Origin: Flavobacterium noncentrifugens
GTDB lineage: Bacteria; Bacteroidota; Bacteroidia; Flavobacteriales; Flavobacteriaceae
DNA: 64,000 nucleotides
Assembly: GCF_900100375.1 (NCBI RefSeq)
Contig: NZ_FNEZ01000002.1
Span: 930,001-994,000, forward strand
Direction of reading: 5' to 3'
Made by a program: the position numbers and the translations under genes. Shown here piece after piece: positions 17,542 to 26,154 of this stretch (within the stretch, counting starts at the first letter, position 1; the number at the start of each line of letters is the position of its first letter). The notes beneath the pieces were generated by a model. That model was not told the origin of the DNA. It saw only the letters and a list, made by a program, of their open reading frames with translations, and did no database searches.

Positions 17542-18960
17542 CTATGCCTCGGGTGTTGACGGACATATAAAATGGGTCATCCCAACAGTTGTATTCCGAA
17601 TTCCACTGATGCCTTTTTCGACATTGATAAAATTGTGGATGCCACGCGATTTTAGGATCGATCCCATGATCACCGAACGGTAACCGCCCGCACAATGCAA
17701 ATAAAACGGTGCGTCAGGAATTTCGCTTATGTGGTTGTTGATCGTATCCAATGGCAGATTGATAGCCGCTTCCACATGTTCTGCTTCAAATTCGCCTGGT
17801 TTTCTCGCATCGACAACAATCGTATTTTCAGAATAATCTGAAGCAAATTGCTCAGGCGAAACAGAATCCATTGAATCGGTTTCAAAACCTGCCGCTTCCC
17901 ACGCCGCCATTCCGCCATTTAAGTAACCAAGTGAATTGTCAAAACCTACTCTTGACAAACGCGTGATCGTTTCTTTTTCCCGGCCTTCAGGCGCAACTAT
18001 TAGCAACGGTTGTTTCACATCCATAATTAAAGCGCCCACCCAAGGGGCGAAATTGCCCTGTATTCCGATGAAAATCGAATTCGGAATGTGGCTTTTTACA
18101 TAATCGTTTTCATGTCTGACATCGAGAACTATGGCTTCCGAAGCATTGGCCAAAGCCTCAAATTCAGCTGGATTTAATGGTTTGAATGATTTTACGATGA
18201 CATCATCCAGACTTTCATAACCCTGAATATTCATCATCACATTTTGTGGAAAATATGCTGGAGGCGCGCCCAATCCGTCGAGCAATTCTTCAATAAATTC
18301 TTCGCGTGTCATATCAGAACGCAATGCATAATTCGCTTTTTTCTGGTTGCCCAAAGTGTCGGTCGTTTCCTTGCTCATGTTTTTTCCGCAGGCGCTTCCG
18401 GCACCGTGGCTTGGATATACAATCAGATCATCGGCCAAAGGCATAATCTTATTGCGCAAAGATTCAAATAAATAAGAAGCGAGTTTTTCCTGTGTCAATT
18501 CTCCAACGAGTTCCTGTGCCAAATCCGGACGGCCAACATCTCCAATAAATAAAGTATCGCCGGTAATGATTGCGCGCTGTTTTCCATTTTCGTCAATCAG
18601 CAAATAACAAGTGCTTTCTAATGTATGTCCAGGCGTATGCAATGCTTTTATGGTATAATTGCCAACTTTAAATTCCTGATTGTCTTCGGCAATAACGGCT
18701 TCAAATTCAGGGTTAGCCGTTGGGCCGTAAACAATTTTCCCACCGGTTTTCTTCGCCAAATCCAAATGTCCCGAAACAAAATCTGCATGAAAATGCGTTT
18801 CAAAAATGTATTTGATTGTTGCACCGTCTTTTTCGGCTTTGTCAATATAAGGTTGCACTTCCCTTAGCGGGTCAAAGATGGCTGCCTCACCATTGCTTTC
18901 CAGATAATATGCCGCCTGGGCGATGCATCCGGTATATATTTGCTCGATTTTCATATTCAA
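17542..18960 (-). CDS. CstB-like persulfide dioxygenase with two rhodanese domains
   Basis: Cytosolic protein of 472 residues. Residues 1-235 form a metallo-beta-lactamase fold with THFHADFVSGH and HTPGHTLES metal motifs of the ETHE1 persulfide dioxygenase group. Two rhodanese domains follow. The first (about 265-355) has APEG where the catalytic Cys loop should be, so it looks inactive. The second (about 370-465) carries an active-site loop HCAGGYRS. This MBL, pseudo-rhodanese, rhodanese order is that of CstB, which oxidises persulfides to thiosulfate in sulfide detoxification. An inverted repeat upstream may be its operator. Confidence 0.88.
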   Translation of the reverse strand: MNMKIEQIYTGCIAQAAYYLESNGEAAIFDPLREVQPYIDKAEKDGATIKYIFETHFHADFVSGHLDLAKKTGGKIVYGPTANPEFEAVIAEDNQEFKVGNYTIKALHTPGHTLESTCYLLIDENGKQRAIITGDTLFIGDVGRPDLAQELVGELTQEKLASYLFESLRNKIMPLADDLIVYPSHGAGSACGKNMSKETTDTLGNQKKANYALRSDMTREEFIEELLDGLGAPPAYFPQNVMMNIQGYESLDDVIVKSFKPLNPAEFEALANASEAIVLDVRHENDYVKSHIPNSIFIGIQGNFAPWVGALIMDVKQPLLIVAPEGREKETITRLSRVGFDNSLGYLNGGMAAWEAAGFETDSMDSVSPEQFASDYSENTIVVDARKPGEFEAEHVEAAINLPLDTINNHISEIPDAPFYLHCAGGYRSVIMGSILKSRGIHNFINVEKGISGIRNTTVGMTHFICPSTPEA

Positions 18961-19004
18961 AAAATTTGACTGTAAAAATAAGAAGAATCTGCCATTGTGC
19001 CGTT

Positions 19005-19036
19005 AATAAAATCACAATCTGGAGATTTTATTGTGA
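19005..19036. promoter_or_regulatory. Interleaved perfect inverted repeats, candidate operator
   Basis: AATAAAATC (19005-19013) pairs with GATTTTATT (19024-19032), and TCACAA (19012-19017) pairs with TTGTGA (19031-19036). It lies between the divergent CstB-like and VWA genes, about 45-75 bp upstream of the former. It could be an operator or an mRNA hairpin. No T tract follows, so a terminator is unlikely. Confidence 0.45.
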
Positions 19037-19120
19037 CAGTAAACTAAAAACCGACATTTAACTAAAAATTAGTACTCGTTTCAAAGCGTCACGCGTGATT
19101 TAGTATTAATTTTAAAACCT

Positions 19121-20239
19121 ATGGAAAACGACAATAAAAAAGGGTTTTATTTTGGCGAATACAAAGCGCCGTATCAATCGCCTTTTGACAAACTTTTCGG
19201 GATTTTTAAGGAATTGATCACGCATACTTCGGGCGATTTCGATGAAGCGATCGATTGGATGCGGGAACTCGACAAAGAATACAAGCTTACCGATAAAGAT
19301 TACACGATTGACGATTTTATCGAAGATTTAAAAAAGAAAGGCTACATCCGCGAAGAGCTTAAAGACGACGGAACTTCAGGCGCAACGATCACTTCAAAAA
19401 CCGAACGCGCGATCCGCCAGCAGGCACTCGACCAGATTTTTGGGAATCTAAAACGCAGCGGTGCCGGAAACCACAAAAGCAAATACACGGGAACAGGCGA
19501 TGAACATACGGGCGAACTCCGCGAATTTCGTTTTGGCGATGCGCTCGAGCGGATTTCATTGACCGAAAGCATCCGAAATGCACAAATCAACAACGGCATT
19601 GGCGAATTCAGCCTGACTGAAAACGATCTGGTCGTCGAGGAAACGCAATTCAAAGCACAAATGAGCACTGTTTTGATGATCGATATCAGCCACAGCATGA
19701 TCTTATACGGCGAAGACCGCATTACGCCAGCGAAAAAAGTCGCAATGGCTTTGGCCGAATTGATCACGACACGCTATCCAAAAGATACGCTTGATATTCT
19801 GGTTTTTGGAAATGATGCGTGGCCAATTGCAATTAAAGATTTACCGTATTTAAAAGTTGGTCCTTACCATACCAATACCGTTGCCGGATTGCAGCTTGCG
19901 ATGGATATTCTGAGAAGAAAACGCAACACCAACAAGCAGATTTTCATGATCACCGACGGAAAGCCGAGCTGTGTGCGCGAACCTGACGGTTCCTATTATA
20001 TGAACAGCAACGGCCTTGACGAATACATCGTTGACAAATGTTACAGCCAGGCGCAACAGGCGAGAAAACTACACATTCCGATTACGACGTTTATGATCGC
20101 GCAGGATCCATATTTGCAGCAATTCGTGAATCATTTTACCGAAGCCAATCAGGGGAAAGCGTTTTATACCGGACTGAAAGGCTTAGGCGAAATGATCTTT
20201 GAGGATTATGAAACAAATCGGAAGAAAAGAGTGAAATAA
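19121..20239 (+). CDS. VWA-domain protein paired with an AAA+ ATPase
   Basis: Cytosolic protein of 372 residues. The C-terminal half (about 180-360) is a von Willebrand A domain with an intact MIDAS: DISHS, the Thr region, and TDGKPS. The N-terminal half is charged and helical (FDEAIDWMRELDKEY...), with no known fold. It precedes a MoxR/Mg-chelatase-I-like ATPase by 49 bp on the same strand. VWA plus AAA+ pairs act as metal insertases or protein-remodelling chaperones. The client is unknown and no chelatase H subunit is nearby. Confidence 0.85.
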   Translation: MENDNKKGFYFGEYKAPYQSPFDKLFGIFKELITHTSGDFDEAIDWMRELDKEYKLTDKDYTIDDFIEDLKKKGYIREELKDDGTSGATITSKTERAIRQQALDQIFGNLKRSGAGNHKSKYTGTGDEHTGELREFRFGDALERISLTESIRNAQINNGIGEFSLTENDLVVEETQFKAQMSTVLMIDISHSMILYGEDRITPAKKVAMALAELITTRYPKDTLDILVFGNDAWPIAIKDLPYLKVGPYHTNTVAGLQLAMDILRRKRNTNKQIFMITDGKPSCVREPDGSYYMNSNGLDEYIVDKCYSQAQQARKLHIPITTFMIAQDPYLQQFVNHFTEANQGKAFYTGLKGLGEMIFEDYETNRKKRVK

Positions 20240-20260
20240 GTCGAAAGTCAAAAGTCGAAA
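20240..20260 (+). repeat. Heptamer repeat GTCRAAA x3
   Basis: GTCGAAA, GTCAAAA and GTCGAAA stand in tandem in the short gap between the VWA and AAA+ genes. Confidence 0.6.
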
Positions 20261-20288
20261 GAAAGTACATTAGAATCAAAATAAAAAT

Positions 20289-21752
20289 ATGAAAACACAA
20301 AATATAAATACATTAGGCGAACTCAAAAAAGCCGGTTACATCAGCAAAAGTATTAAAGACGAATTGCGTGATAATTTAAAGGAGAAAATCAAGTCGGGAA
20401 CCAAGACTTTCGAAGGCGTTCACGGTTATGAAAATAGCGTGATTCCCGAGTTGGAGCGCGCCATTCTTTCACGTCACAACATCAATTTATTAGGCTTGCG
20501 CGGACAAGCAAAAACACGCCTCGCGAGATTGATGGTCAACTTACTGGACGAATGGATTCCTGTGGTTGCCGGATCTGAGATCAACGACGATCCGTTAAAA
20601 CCGATTTCGCGTTTTGCATCCGATTTAATCGCAGAAAAAGGTGACGAAACTCCGATTACATGGCTGCACCGAAGCGAACGTTTTTCAGAAAAACTCGCTA
20701 CGCCCGATGTGACGGTGGCCGATTTGATTGGCGATGTCGATCCAATCAAGGCAGCAAATCTAAAATTGTCGTATGCAGATGACCGCGTGATCCATTTCGG
20801 AATGATCCCAAGAGCAAACCGTTGCATTTTCGTAATCAACGAATTGCCCGATTTACAGGCAAGAATCCAGGTGGCATTGTTTAATATTTTGCAGGAAGGC
20901 GACATTCAGATCCGCGGATTTAAACTGCGTTTGCCACTCGACATGCAATTTGTATTTACCGCAAATCCTGAAGATTACACGAATCGCGGAAGCATCGTAA
21001 CACCATTAAAAGACAGGATTGGATCGCAGATCTTGACGCATTATCCGGCAGATATTGAAACTGCAAGAAAAATTACGGAGCAGGAATCGAAGTTTGATAA
21101 ATCGCAAAGCGACAGTGTGTATGTTCCGGCTTTGGCCAAAGATTTATTGGAACAGATTTCTGTCGAAGCACGAGATTCAGAATATATCGACCCGAAAAGC
21201 GGCGTCAGTGCTAGAATGAGCATTACTGCGTATGAAAATTTGTTGAGTACTGCGGAAAGACGTGCCTTAATTTCAGGAGCAGACCAAACAACGGTTCGAT
21301 TGTCCGATTTCATGGGAATCATTCCCGCAATCACCGGAAAAGTCGAGCTTGTTTATGAGGGCGAACAGGAAGGTGCCGATTTTGTTGCGCAAACGTTAAT
21401 CGGAAGTGCAGTGCATACTTTTTTTCCGGGACTTTTCCCAAAAATAGAAAAGCTTGAAAAACAAGAAGATGTAAATCCGTACCGTGAAGTTTTAGATTGG
21501 TTTTTTACCGAGAACGGCTTCGCGCTATATGATGATTTTTCTGACGAAGAGTATAAAGAACAACTCGACGAAGTTCCGGCTCTGGATATTTTGATCGACA
21601 AATACCAGCCAAACCTCGCCGCCGAAGACCGCTATTTCATGAAAGAATTCCTGCTTTGGGGATTGTCAGAATATGATAAATTAAACAAAGACCGTTTTGA
21701 AAACGGCTACCAGTTTAAAGATTTATATGGCAGCTACATCAGCAAATTGTAA
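20289..21752 (+). CDS. MoxR / Mg-chelatase-I-like AAA+ ATPase
   Basis: Cytosolic AAA+ protein of 487 residues, encoded directly after its VWA partner. The P-loop near residue 75 reads GLRGQAKT, with Ala in place of the last Gly of GxxxxGKT. The Walker B/sensor region is FVINELPDLQARIQ, and sensor 1 is FVFTANPEDYTNRG. The C-terminal 150 residues are acidic and unlike MoxR proteins of about 330 residues, so this is the longer chelatase-like class. The pair probably forms one remodelling complex. A strong terminator ends the unit. Confidence 0.85.
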   Translation: MKTQNINTLGELKKAGYISKSIKDELRDNLKEKIKSGTKTFEGVHGYENSVIPELERAILSRHNINLLGLRGQAKTRLARLMVNLLDEWIPVVAGSEINDDPLKPISRFASDLIAEKGDETPITWLHRSERFSEKLATPDVTVADLIGDVDPIKAANLKLSYADDRVIHFGMIPRANRCIFVINELPDLQARIQVALFNILQEGDIQIRGFKLRLPLDMQFVFTANPEDYTNRGSIVTPLKDRIGSQILTHYPADIETARKITEQESKFDKSQSDSVYVPALAKDLLEQISVEARDSEYIDPKSGVSARMSITAYENLLSTAERRALISGADQTTVRLSDFMGIIPAITGKVELVYEGEQEGADFVAQTLIGSAVHTFFPGLFPKIEKLEKQEDVNPYREVLDWFFTENGFALYDDFSDEEYKEQLDEVPALDILIDKYQPNLAAEDRYFMKEFLLWGLSEYDKLNKDRFENGYQFKDLYGSYISKL

Positions 21753-21791
21753 AAAAAAAAGGGTTTAGATAATGTCTAAACCCTTTTTTTT
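21751..21791. terminator. Bidirectional terminator after the VWA/AAA+ unit
   Basis: Perfect 9-bp stem GGGTTTAGA / TCTAAACCC with a 5-nt loop, flanked by runs of A and T. Confidence 0.9.
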
Positions 21792-21805
21792 GATTGATAC
21801 AAGTG

Positions 21806-22057
21806 TTAATCATTGTATCTTTCTTCTTCTTTCATGAATTGCATTTTGCAATCGTCGAGCATCGATTGGGAATGTTCGAGTTCGTTGAGCGTTATGGTCA
21901 TGTCTAAAGTAATCCTTTTCAATTCCCTTAAAAACGCAGCGTCTGTAGGGGCATTTCTTAATTTAAGTCTGATTTGATGCAGTTCGGCTTCTAAAACTCC
22001 AACAGTTTCTTTGGCTTTTTTTACCTGAAGCACGTATCTGTCACAAGAATTTTCCAT
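21806..22057 (-). CDS. Small coiled-coil protein of unknown function
   Basis: An 83-residue protein, soluble and highly charged, predicted helical throughout (LEAELHQIRLKLRN, LKRITLDMTITLNELEHSQSML). It has three cysteine/histidine-poor heptad stretches and no signal peptide. I do not recognise a family. It has its own upstream region after the terminator of the KTSC gene and ends at the shared terminator at 21751-21791. Coding status is supported by the clean ATG start, stop placement and absence of an overlapping gene. Confidence 0.6.
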   Translation of the reverse strand: MENSCDRYVLQVKKAKETVGVLEAELHQIRLKLRNAPTDAAFLRELKRITLDMTITLNELEHSQSMLDDCKMQFMKEEERYND

Positions 22058-22166
22058 GGCATTTAGTTAGATGAATATTGGTTTGGTATAAATAACAAAT
22101 ACGACAAAGATGTTTTTCGCATCAACAGCATTTGCCGCACGTTTTTTCTTACTGCAATATAAAACA

Positions 22167-22193
22167 AAAAAGTGCCCGAAAAAGGCACTTTTG
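22167..22193 (-). terminator. Terminator after the KTSC/J-domain gene
   Basis: Stem AAAAGTGCC / GGCACTTTT with a 7-nt loop followed by a T run on the minus strand. Confidence 0.8.
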
Positions 22194-22210
22194 AAATTTT
22201 TTGAAATTTT

Positions 22211-22651
22211 TTATTCCTGGTTGCTCACTTTACGGTAAGGAAAAGCATTAAAAATATGTCTTTTTGCAAACCTTCCAGGAGAATCAGCATTGACCATTTT
22301 AACGTAAGTTGCTTTTGGAACACTAATGAATTCATAACTGCTGCCGTTCGAAAAAGTGACCAGCAGCCTGATGTTTTCATACTTATAATCCGTAATTGTC
22401 GCCTCGGCGATCGTCGCCTGGAATTCAGGTTTTCCTTGTTCGATCGTCTCTGCATTGATGCTCACCAAAAAGTGGTAGGCTTCGATGATCTGCTTGCTTT
22501 TTTCTTCTGCATCGGCCAATCCGTTTGCATCATCGTGAAATTTATCAGGGTGTGATTCTTTCATCGAGTTGCGGTAAATGGTCTTCAATTCTTTTAGCGT
22601 AACGCTTCTTTCAACATTCAGCAGCGAGCGGTATTCAACAATCTTTTTCAT
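22211..22651 (-). CDS. J-domain plus KTSC-domain protein
   Basis: Cytosolic protein of 146 residues. The first 65 residues form a DnaJ-like J domain, including the HPD tripeptide (H34-P35-D36) that stimulates Hsp70. The rest (about 80-142) matches the KTSC domain, a small lysyl-tRNA-synthetase-C-terminal-like module, with NGSSYEFISVPKATY and the Gly-rich FAKRHIFNAFPYRKV end. The combination suggests an Hsp70 co-chaperone with nucleic-acid or protein targeting, but no role has been defined to my knowledge. Monocistronic. Confidence 0.85.
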   Translation of the reverse strand: MKKIVEYRSLLNVERSVTLKELKTIYRNSMKESHPDKFHDDANGLADAEEKSKQIIEAYHFLVSINAETIEQGKPEFQATIAEATITDYKYENIRLLVTFSNGSSYEFISVPKATYVKMVNADSPGRFAKRHIFNAFPYRKVSNQE

Positions 22652-22789
22652 AAAATGTAATAAAATGGGTGTTATCAGCGAATTTCATCATCAAAATCCG
22701 TTTCTGAAATTTTTTGCAAAGGTACACTTATTTTTATCTTTTCAAATCCCGAATCAAATATTGGCAAAAGGCTTTAACTTTTCGTCACA

Positions 22790-22818
22790 TTGCCGTTACA
22801 CTTAAATAGTTACATTTG
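22790..22818 (+). promoter_or_regulatory. Putative promoter of the secreted endonuclease gene
   Basis: TTG at 22790-22792 and TACATTTG at 22811-22818 with an 18-bp spacer match the Bacteroidota consensus. The ATG is at 22839. Confidence 0.55.
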
Positions 22819-22838
22819 TATTTCTCAAAAAATCAAAT

Positions 22839-24803
22839 ATGATTAAAAATACATTTATATGGCTGCTGCTTTTGTGCGGCCTGGCAAATTACGGACAGGT
22901 TGTAATCAATGAAATTGACACCGATACGCCCGGAACGGATGACAAGGAATTTATCGAATTGAAATCGGCTACGCCAAATTTTGCGCTCGACGGTTATGTG
23001 ATCGTACTTTACAACGGTTCGCCAACATCAAGTACTGGAAACAAAAGCTATTTCGCACTCGACCTTGACGGATATGTGACAGATGTCAACGGATTGATTG
23101 TCATTGGAAATGACCTGGTTTCCCCGGTTCCGGATAAATATTTACAAGTTAGTACCATGCAAAACGGACAGGACGGAATTGCGCTCTATGTTGGAAACGC
23201 CACCGATTTTCCCGATCAGACTCCAGTTACTGCAACAAATCTCGTCGATGCCATCGTTTACGGAAACAACAATCCCGATGCGACAACTTTAATGTCAGTT
23301 TTAGGCGTTTCGGCACAAATCAATGAAGCCATAAACGGATTGGGAACAACACAATCCATCCAGCGCAAAAACGACGGAACTTATGAAGTAAAAACACCAA
23401 CGCCCGGTGCAAACAATGACGGCAGCGGATTTATATTTAATGGAATCACGATCGCCGTTTCTGCCACAACGATTAATGAAGGCACTAGTTTCAATGTTAC
23501 TTTCACCACGCAAACCGCGGTCACATCCACACTTAATTTTACATTTTCGCTAAGCGGATTCAACGCCGCAGATTACACCGGAAACCTAAACGTATCAATT
23601 CCAACAGGATCAACGTCTTACACTACTACAATTGCCAGCGTTGACGATGCATCGGATGAAGGCGACGAACTCGTAAAAGTACGTTTTGGAACACTGCCGA
23701 CAGGTTTCAGAAGAATGAACGACAACATCGAAATCCGGGTCATCGATAATGATTTTGTCGTAAGGCCATATGGAACACCTTTAAATCCGACTTACGGTTT
23801 GGTTGAAAAACAAATTCCGCCAGGATATTATGATGCTTTGGAAGGGCAAACCGGGGAAAATTTAAGGATTGCCATTCGCGACATCATCGCCAATCCCGCA
23901 GTCGTACACGCACAAAATTATGGAGATGTAGAATACATGCTCAAGGAAGCCGACCAAAATCCGCTAAACAGCAATGAAGTCTGGCTGATGTATGTAGAAC
24001 AGGGCAGGGCCAAATACAAATATCAAACAACAGCAAGTAATGTAGGTTCGTGGAACCGCGAGCACATTTATCCGCAATCGCGCGGCGGTTTTGCAGATGC
24101 GACCAGTTCGACTCCTGACGGAATCAATGTGTGGCTGCCAACATCTGCCGATGATATTACTGCCGGCCACGCCGACGGCCACCACATCCGTTCAGAAGAC
24201 GGTCCGGAAAACACCCGTCGCAGCAATAAAGATTACGGTCCGCTCGATTACAATGGCCCGGCAGCAGGAACGCAGGGCAGTTGGCATGGTGATGTGTCAC
24301 GTGCTTTGTTTTACATGGCGTGCCGTTACAATTTATTGAATGTTGTTGCGGGAAATCCGGCAGATACGACATTGTACCAAATGGGCGATCTCACCACATT
24401 GCTCGAATGGAACCACAGCGACCCGAGCGATGATTTCGAAATGAACCACAACAATGTAATTTACAGATGGCAATTAAACAGGAATCCGTTTGTGGATTAT
24501 CCGGATCTTGCCGATTATGTGTATGGCAACAGGACAACAACACCATGGCACGCACCTTTGGCAACAGATTCATTTACAGGATTGCAGGTAGGAATTTATC
24601 CAAATCCGGCGTCTGATAAAATTACAATTACCGGATTGGAGCAAAACAGCAAAATCGAAATTTACAGTATCGCCGGAGCAGCGCTTTTCGAATCGCAATT
24701 TTTTGGTGAAACAACTTTTAACCTGAATCTGGCACCGGGAATTTATCTTGCCAAAATCACTTCAGACAATAAATCGGTTACCCGAAAGATCATCATCAGA
24801 TAA
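22839..24803 (+). CDS. Secreted endonuclease I with lamin-tail, Calx-beta-like and T9SS domains
   Basis: Large exported nuclease, 654 residues. Order: signal peptide (1-20); lamin-tail-like domain (about 20-170, VVINEIDTDTPG, KEFIELKS); Calx-beta-like strand domain (about 205-310); endonuclease I domain (about 325-560) with the catalytic motif NREHIYPQS at about residue 405 and the following HHIRSEDG; T9SS type A sorting domain (about 580-654, IYPNPASDK). It should be delivered to the surface or medium and degrade DNA, perhaps for phosphate or nucleotide scavenging. Proper promoter and terminator are present. Confidence 0.92.
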   Translation: MIKNTFIWLLLLCGLANYGQVVINEIDTDTPGTDDKEFIELKSATPNFALDGYVIVLYNGSPTSSTGNKSYFALDLDGYVTDVNGLIVIGNDLVSPVPDKYLQVSTMQNGQDGIALYVGNATDFPDQTPVTATNLVDAIVYGNNNPDATTLMSVLGVSAQINEAINGLGTTQSIQRKNDGTYEVKTPTPGANNDGSGFIFNGITIAVSATTINEGTSFNVTFTTQTAVTSTLNFTFSLSGFNAADYTGNLNVSIPTGSTSYTTTIASVDDASDEGDELVKVRFGTLPTGFRRMNDNIEIRVIDNDFVVRPYGTPLNPTYGLVEKQIPPGYYDALEGQTGENLRIAIRDIIANPAVVHAQNYGDVEYMLKEADQNPLNSNEVWLMYVEQGRAKYKYQTTASNVGSWNREHIYPQSRGGFADATSSTPDGINVWLPTSADDITAGHADGHHIRSEDGPENTRRSNKDYGPLDYNGPAAGTQGSWHGDVSRALFYMACRYNLLNVVAGNPADTTLYQMGDLTTLLEWNHSDPSDDFEMNHNNVIYRWQLNRNPFVDYPDLADYVYGNRTTTPWHAPLATDSFTGLQVGIYPNPASDKITITGLEQNSKIEIYSIAGAALFESQFFGETTFNLNLAPGIYLAKITSDNKSVTRKIIIR

Positions 24804-24819
24804 TATTCTGAAAACAAAT

Positions 24820-24853
24820 AAAAAGCCGCAGGAACTTATTCTTAGGCTTTTTT
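24820..24853 (+). terminator. Terminator after the endonuclease gene
   Basis: Stem AAAAAGCC...GGCTTTTT with an imperfect inner stem, followed by a T-rich tail. It lies between converging genes. Confidence 0.7.
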
Positions 24854-24871
24854 ATTTGTGGTGGACTGAAT

Positions 24872-25726
24872 TCAGGCGCTTACATAATCACCGCCATTCA
24901 CGTGAATCATCTGTCCGGTCATGTACGAACTGTCTTCCGAAGCTAAAAACACATAAGCCGGGCCGACTTCAGATGGCTGCCCTGCACGTTTCATCGGCGT
25001 ATCGGTTCCAAATTTCGCAGTTTCTTCTTCATCAAAGCTAGCCGGTATGAGCGGTGTCCAGATTGGTCCCGGCGCGACGCCATTTACACGAATCCCTTTC
25101 TCGACCAATTGTGTGGCGATGGAACGCGTAAACGCAACGATCGCACCTTTCGTACTCGAATAATCCACTAGGTGCGGGCTGCCCTGATAAGCGGTGATTG
25201 AAGCTGTGTTAATAATGCAATCGCCTTTTTTCAAAGTTTTCAAAGCTTCCTGAGTTGTATAGAAAAACGGGTAAATATTAGTTTCAAATGTGAGTTTCAG
25301 TTGGTCACTTGTAATATTTTTGAGATCGTCTTTCGGGAATTGCATCGCTGCATTATTTACTAAAATATTGAGCCCGCCGAATTTCGCAATTGTATCTGCA
25401 ACTACTTTTTTACAAAAAGATTCCTTCTTCAGATCGCCGTGTAACAGCAAACATTCACGGCCTTCTTTTTCAATGAAATGCTTGGTTTCCTTCGCGTCTT
25501 CTTTTTCGTCATAATAAACAATTGCAATATTAGCGCCTTCGCGTGCAAAATGAATCGCAACGCTTCGCCCAATGCCGCTGTCGCCACCTGTGATTAATGC
25601 GATTTTGCCTTTGAGTTTGTCGCTTCCTTTATAATTGTTGCGGATAAACTCGGGTTGCGGAAACATTTCGGTTTCTTTCCCAGGTTGCTCATCCTGTTTC
25701 TGGCGTGGAAATTCCTTAGTTTTCAT
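24872..25726 (-). CDS. Short-chain dehydrogenase/reductase (YghA-like)
   Basis: NAD(P)-dependent SDR of 284 residues with an N-terminal extension of about 40 residues (PGKETEMFPQPEFIRNNYKG) seen in the YghA/general-stress group. The cofactor loop GGDSGIGRS, the NNAA motif, the catalytic YSSTK and the substrate Ser in TASITAYQG are intact. The substrate is unknown. Many members reduce aldehydes or act in stress. Monocistronic. Confidence 0.88.
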   Translation of the reverse strand: MKTKEFPRQKQDEQPGKETEMFPQPEFIRNNYKGSDKLKGKIALITGGDSGIGRSVAIHFAREGANIAIVYYDEKEDAKETKHFIEKEGRECLLLHGDLKKESFCKKVVADTIAKFGGLNILVNNAAMQFPKDDLKNITSDQLKLTFETNIYPFFYTTQEALKTLKKGDCIINTASITAYQGSPHLVDYSSTKGAIVAFTRSIATQLVEKGIRVNGVAPGPIWTPLIPASFDEEETAKFGTDTPMKRAGQPSEVGPAYVFLASEDSSYMTGQMIHVNGGDYVSA

Positions 25727-25824
25727 AATGCTGATTTTACAGTTTCAGATTATACAAAGTTGGATTTTTCAGCCACGAAAAGCATTATAATTTTTTTTTG
25801 AATTTTTGCAGGATTTGGAAATCG

Positions 25825-25950
25825 TTAATGCAAGATGCTTTGAACCCATTTGCCAAATGTATATCCAGCACAGCCGATGACGATGATGCCGGTTATAATC
25901 GCAAAAGCGTTTGAAATCATCCCGATTTTCTGTGTTTGTGAGTTTTCCAT
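25825..25950 (-). CDS. Small single-pass membrane protein (41 residues)
   Basis: A short frame begins at ATG 25950 (MENSQTQKIG) and ends at TAA 25825. A polar N-terminus of about 12 residues is followed by one hydrophobic helix (NAFAIITGIIVIGCAGYTF) and a short KWVQSILH tail. It sits in an otherwise empty gap between the SDR and FHS transporter genes. No family is recognised. Its membrane-helix pattern makes it a plausible real small protein. Confidence 0.45.
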   Translation of the reverse strand: MENSQTQKIGMISNAFAIITGIIVIGCAGYTFGKWVQSILH

Positions 25951-26154
25951 CTTGTTAATTATTAATGGTTAATAATCAAATTGGTATGAAATTCCGATTT
26001 TTGTTACATCGGCATTTTAATTCCAAATCCACTCGACATTTCAAAAAAACCAAATAAGTCACAACTTTAATTATGGGAATCTACAAAATTTAAGAAACTT
26101 CACTCCATCTTTCCGCAACAGAATGCTTATTTTGCAGGCTAAAACAAATTCAAC

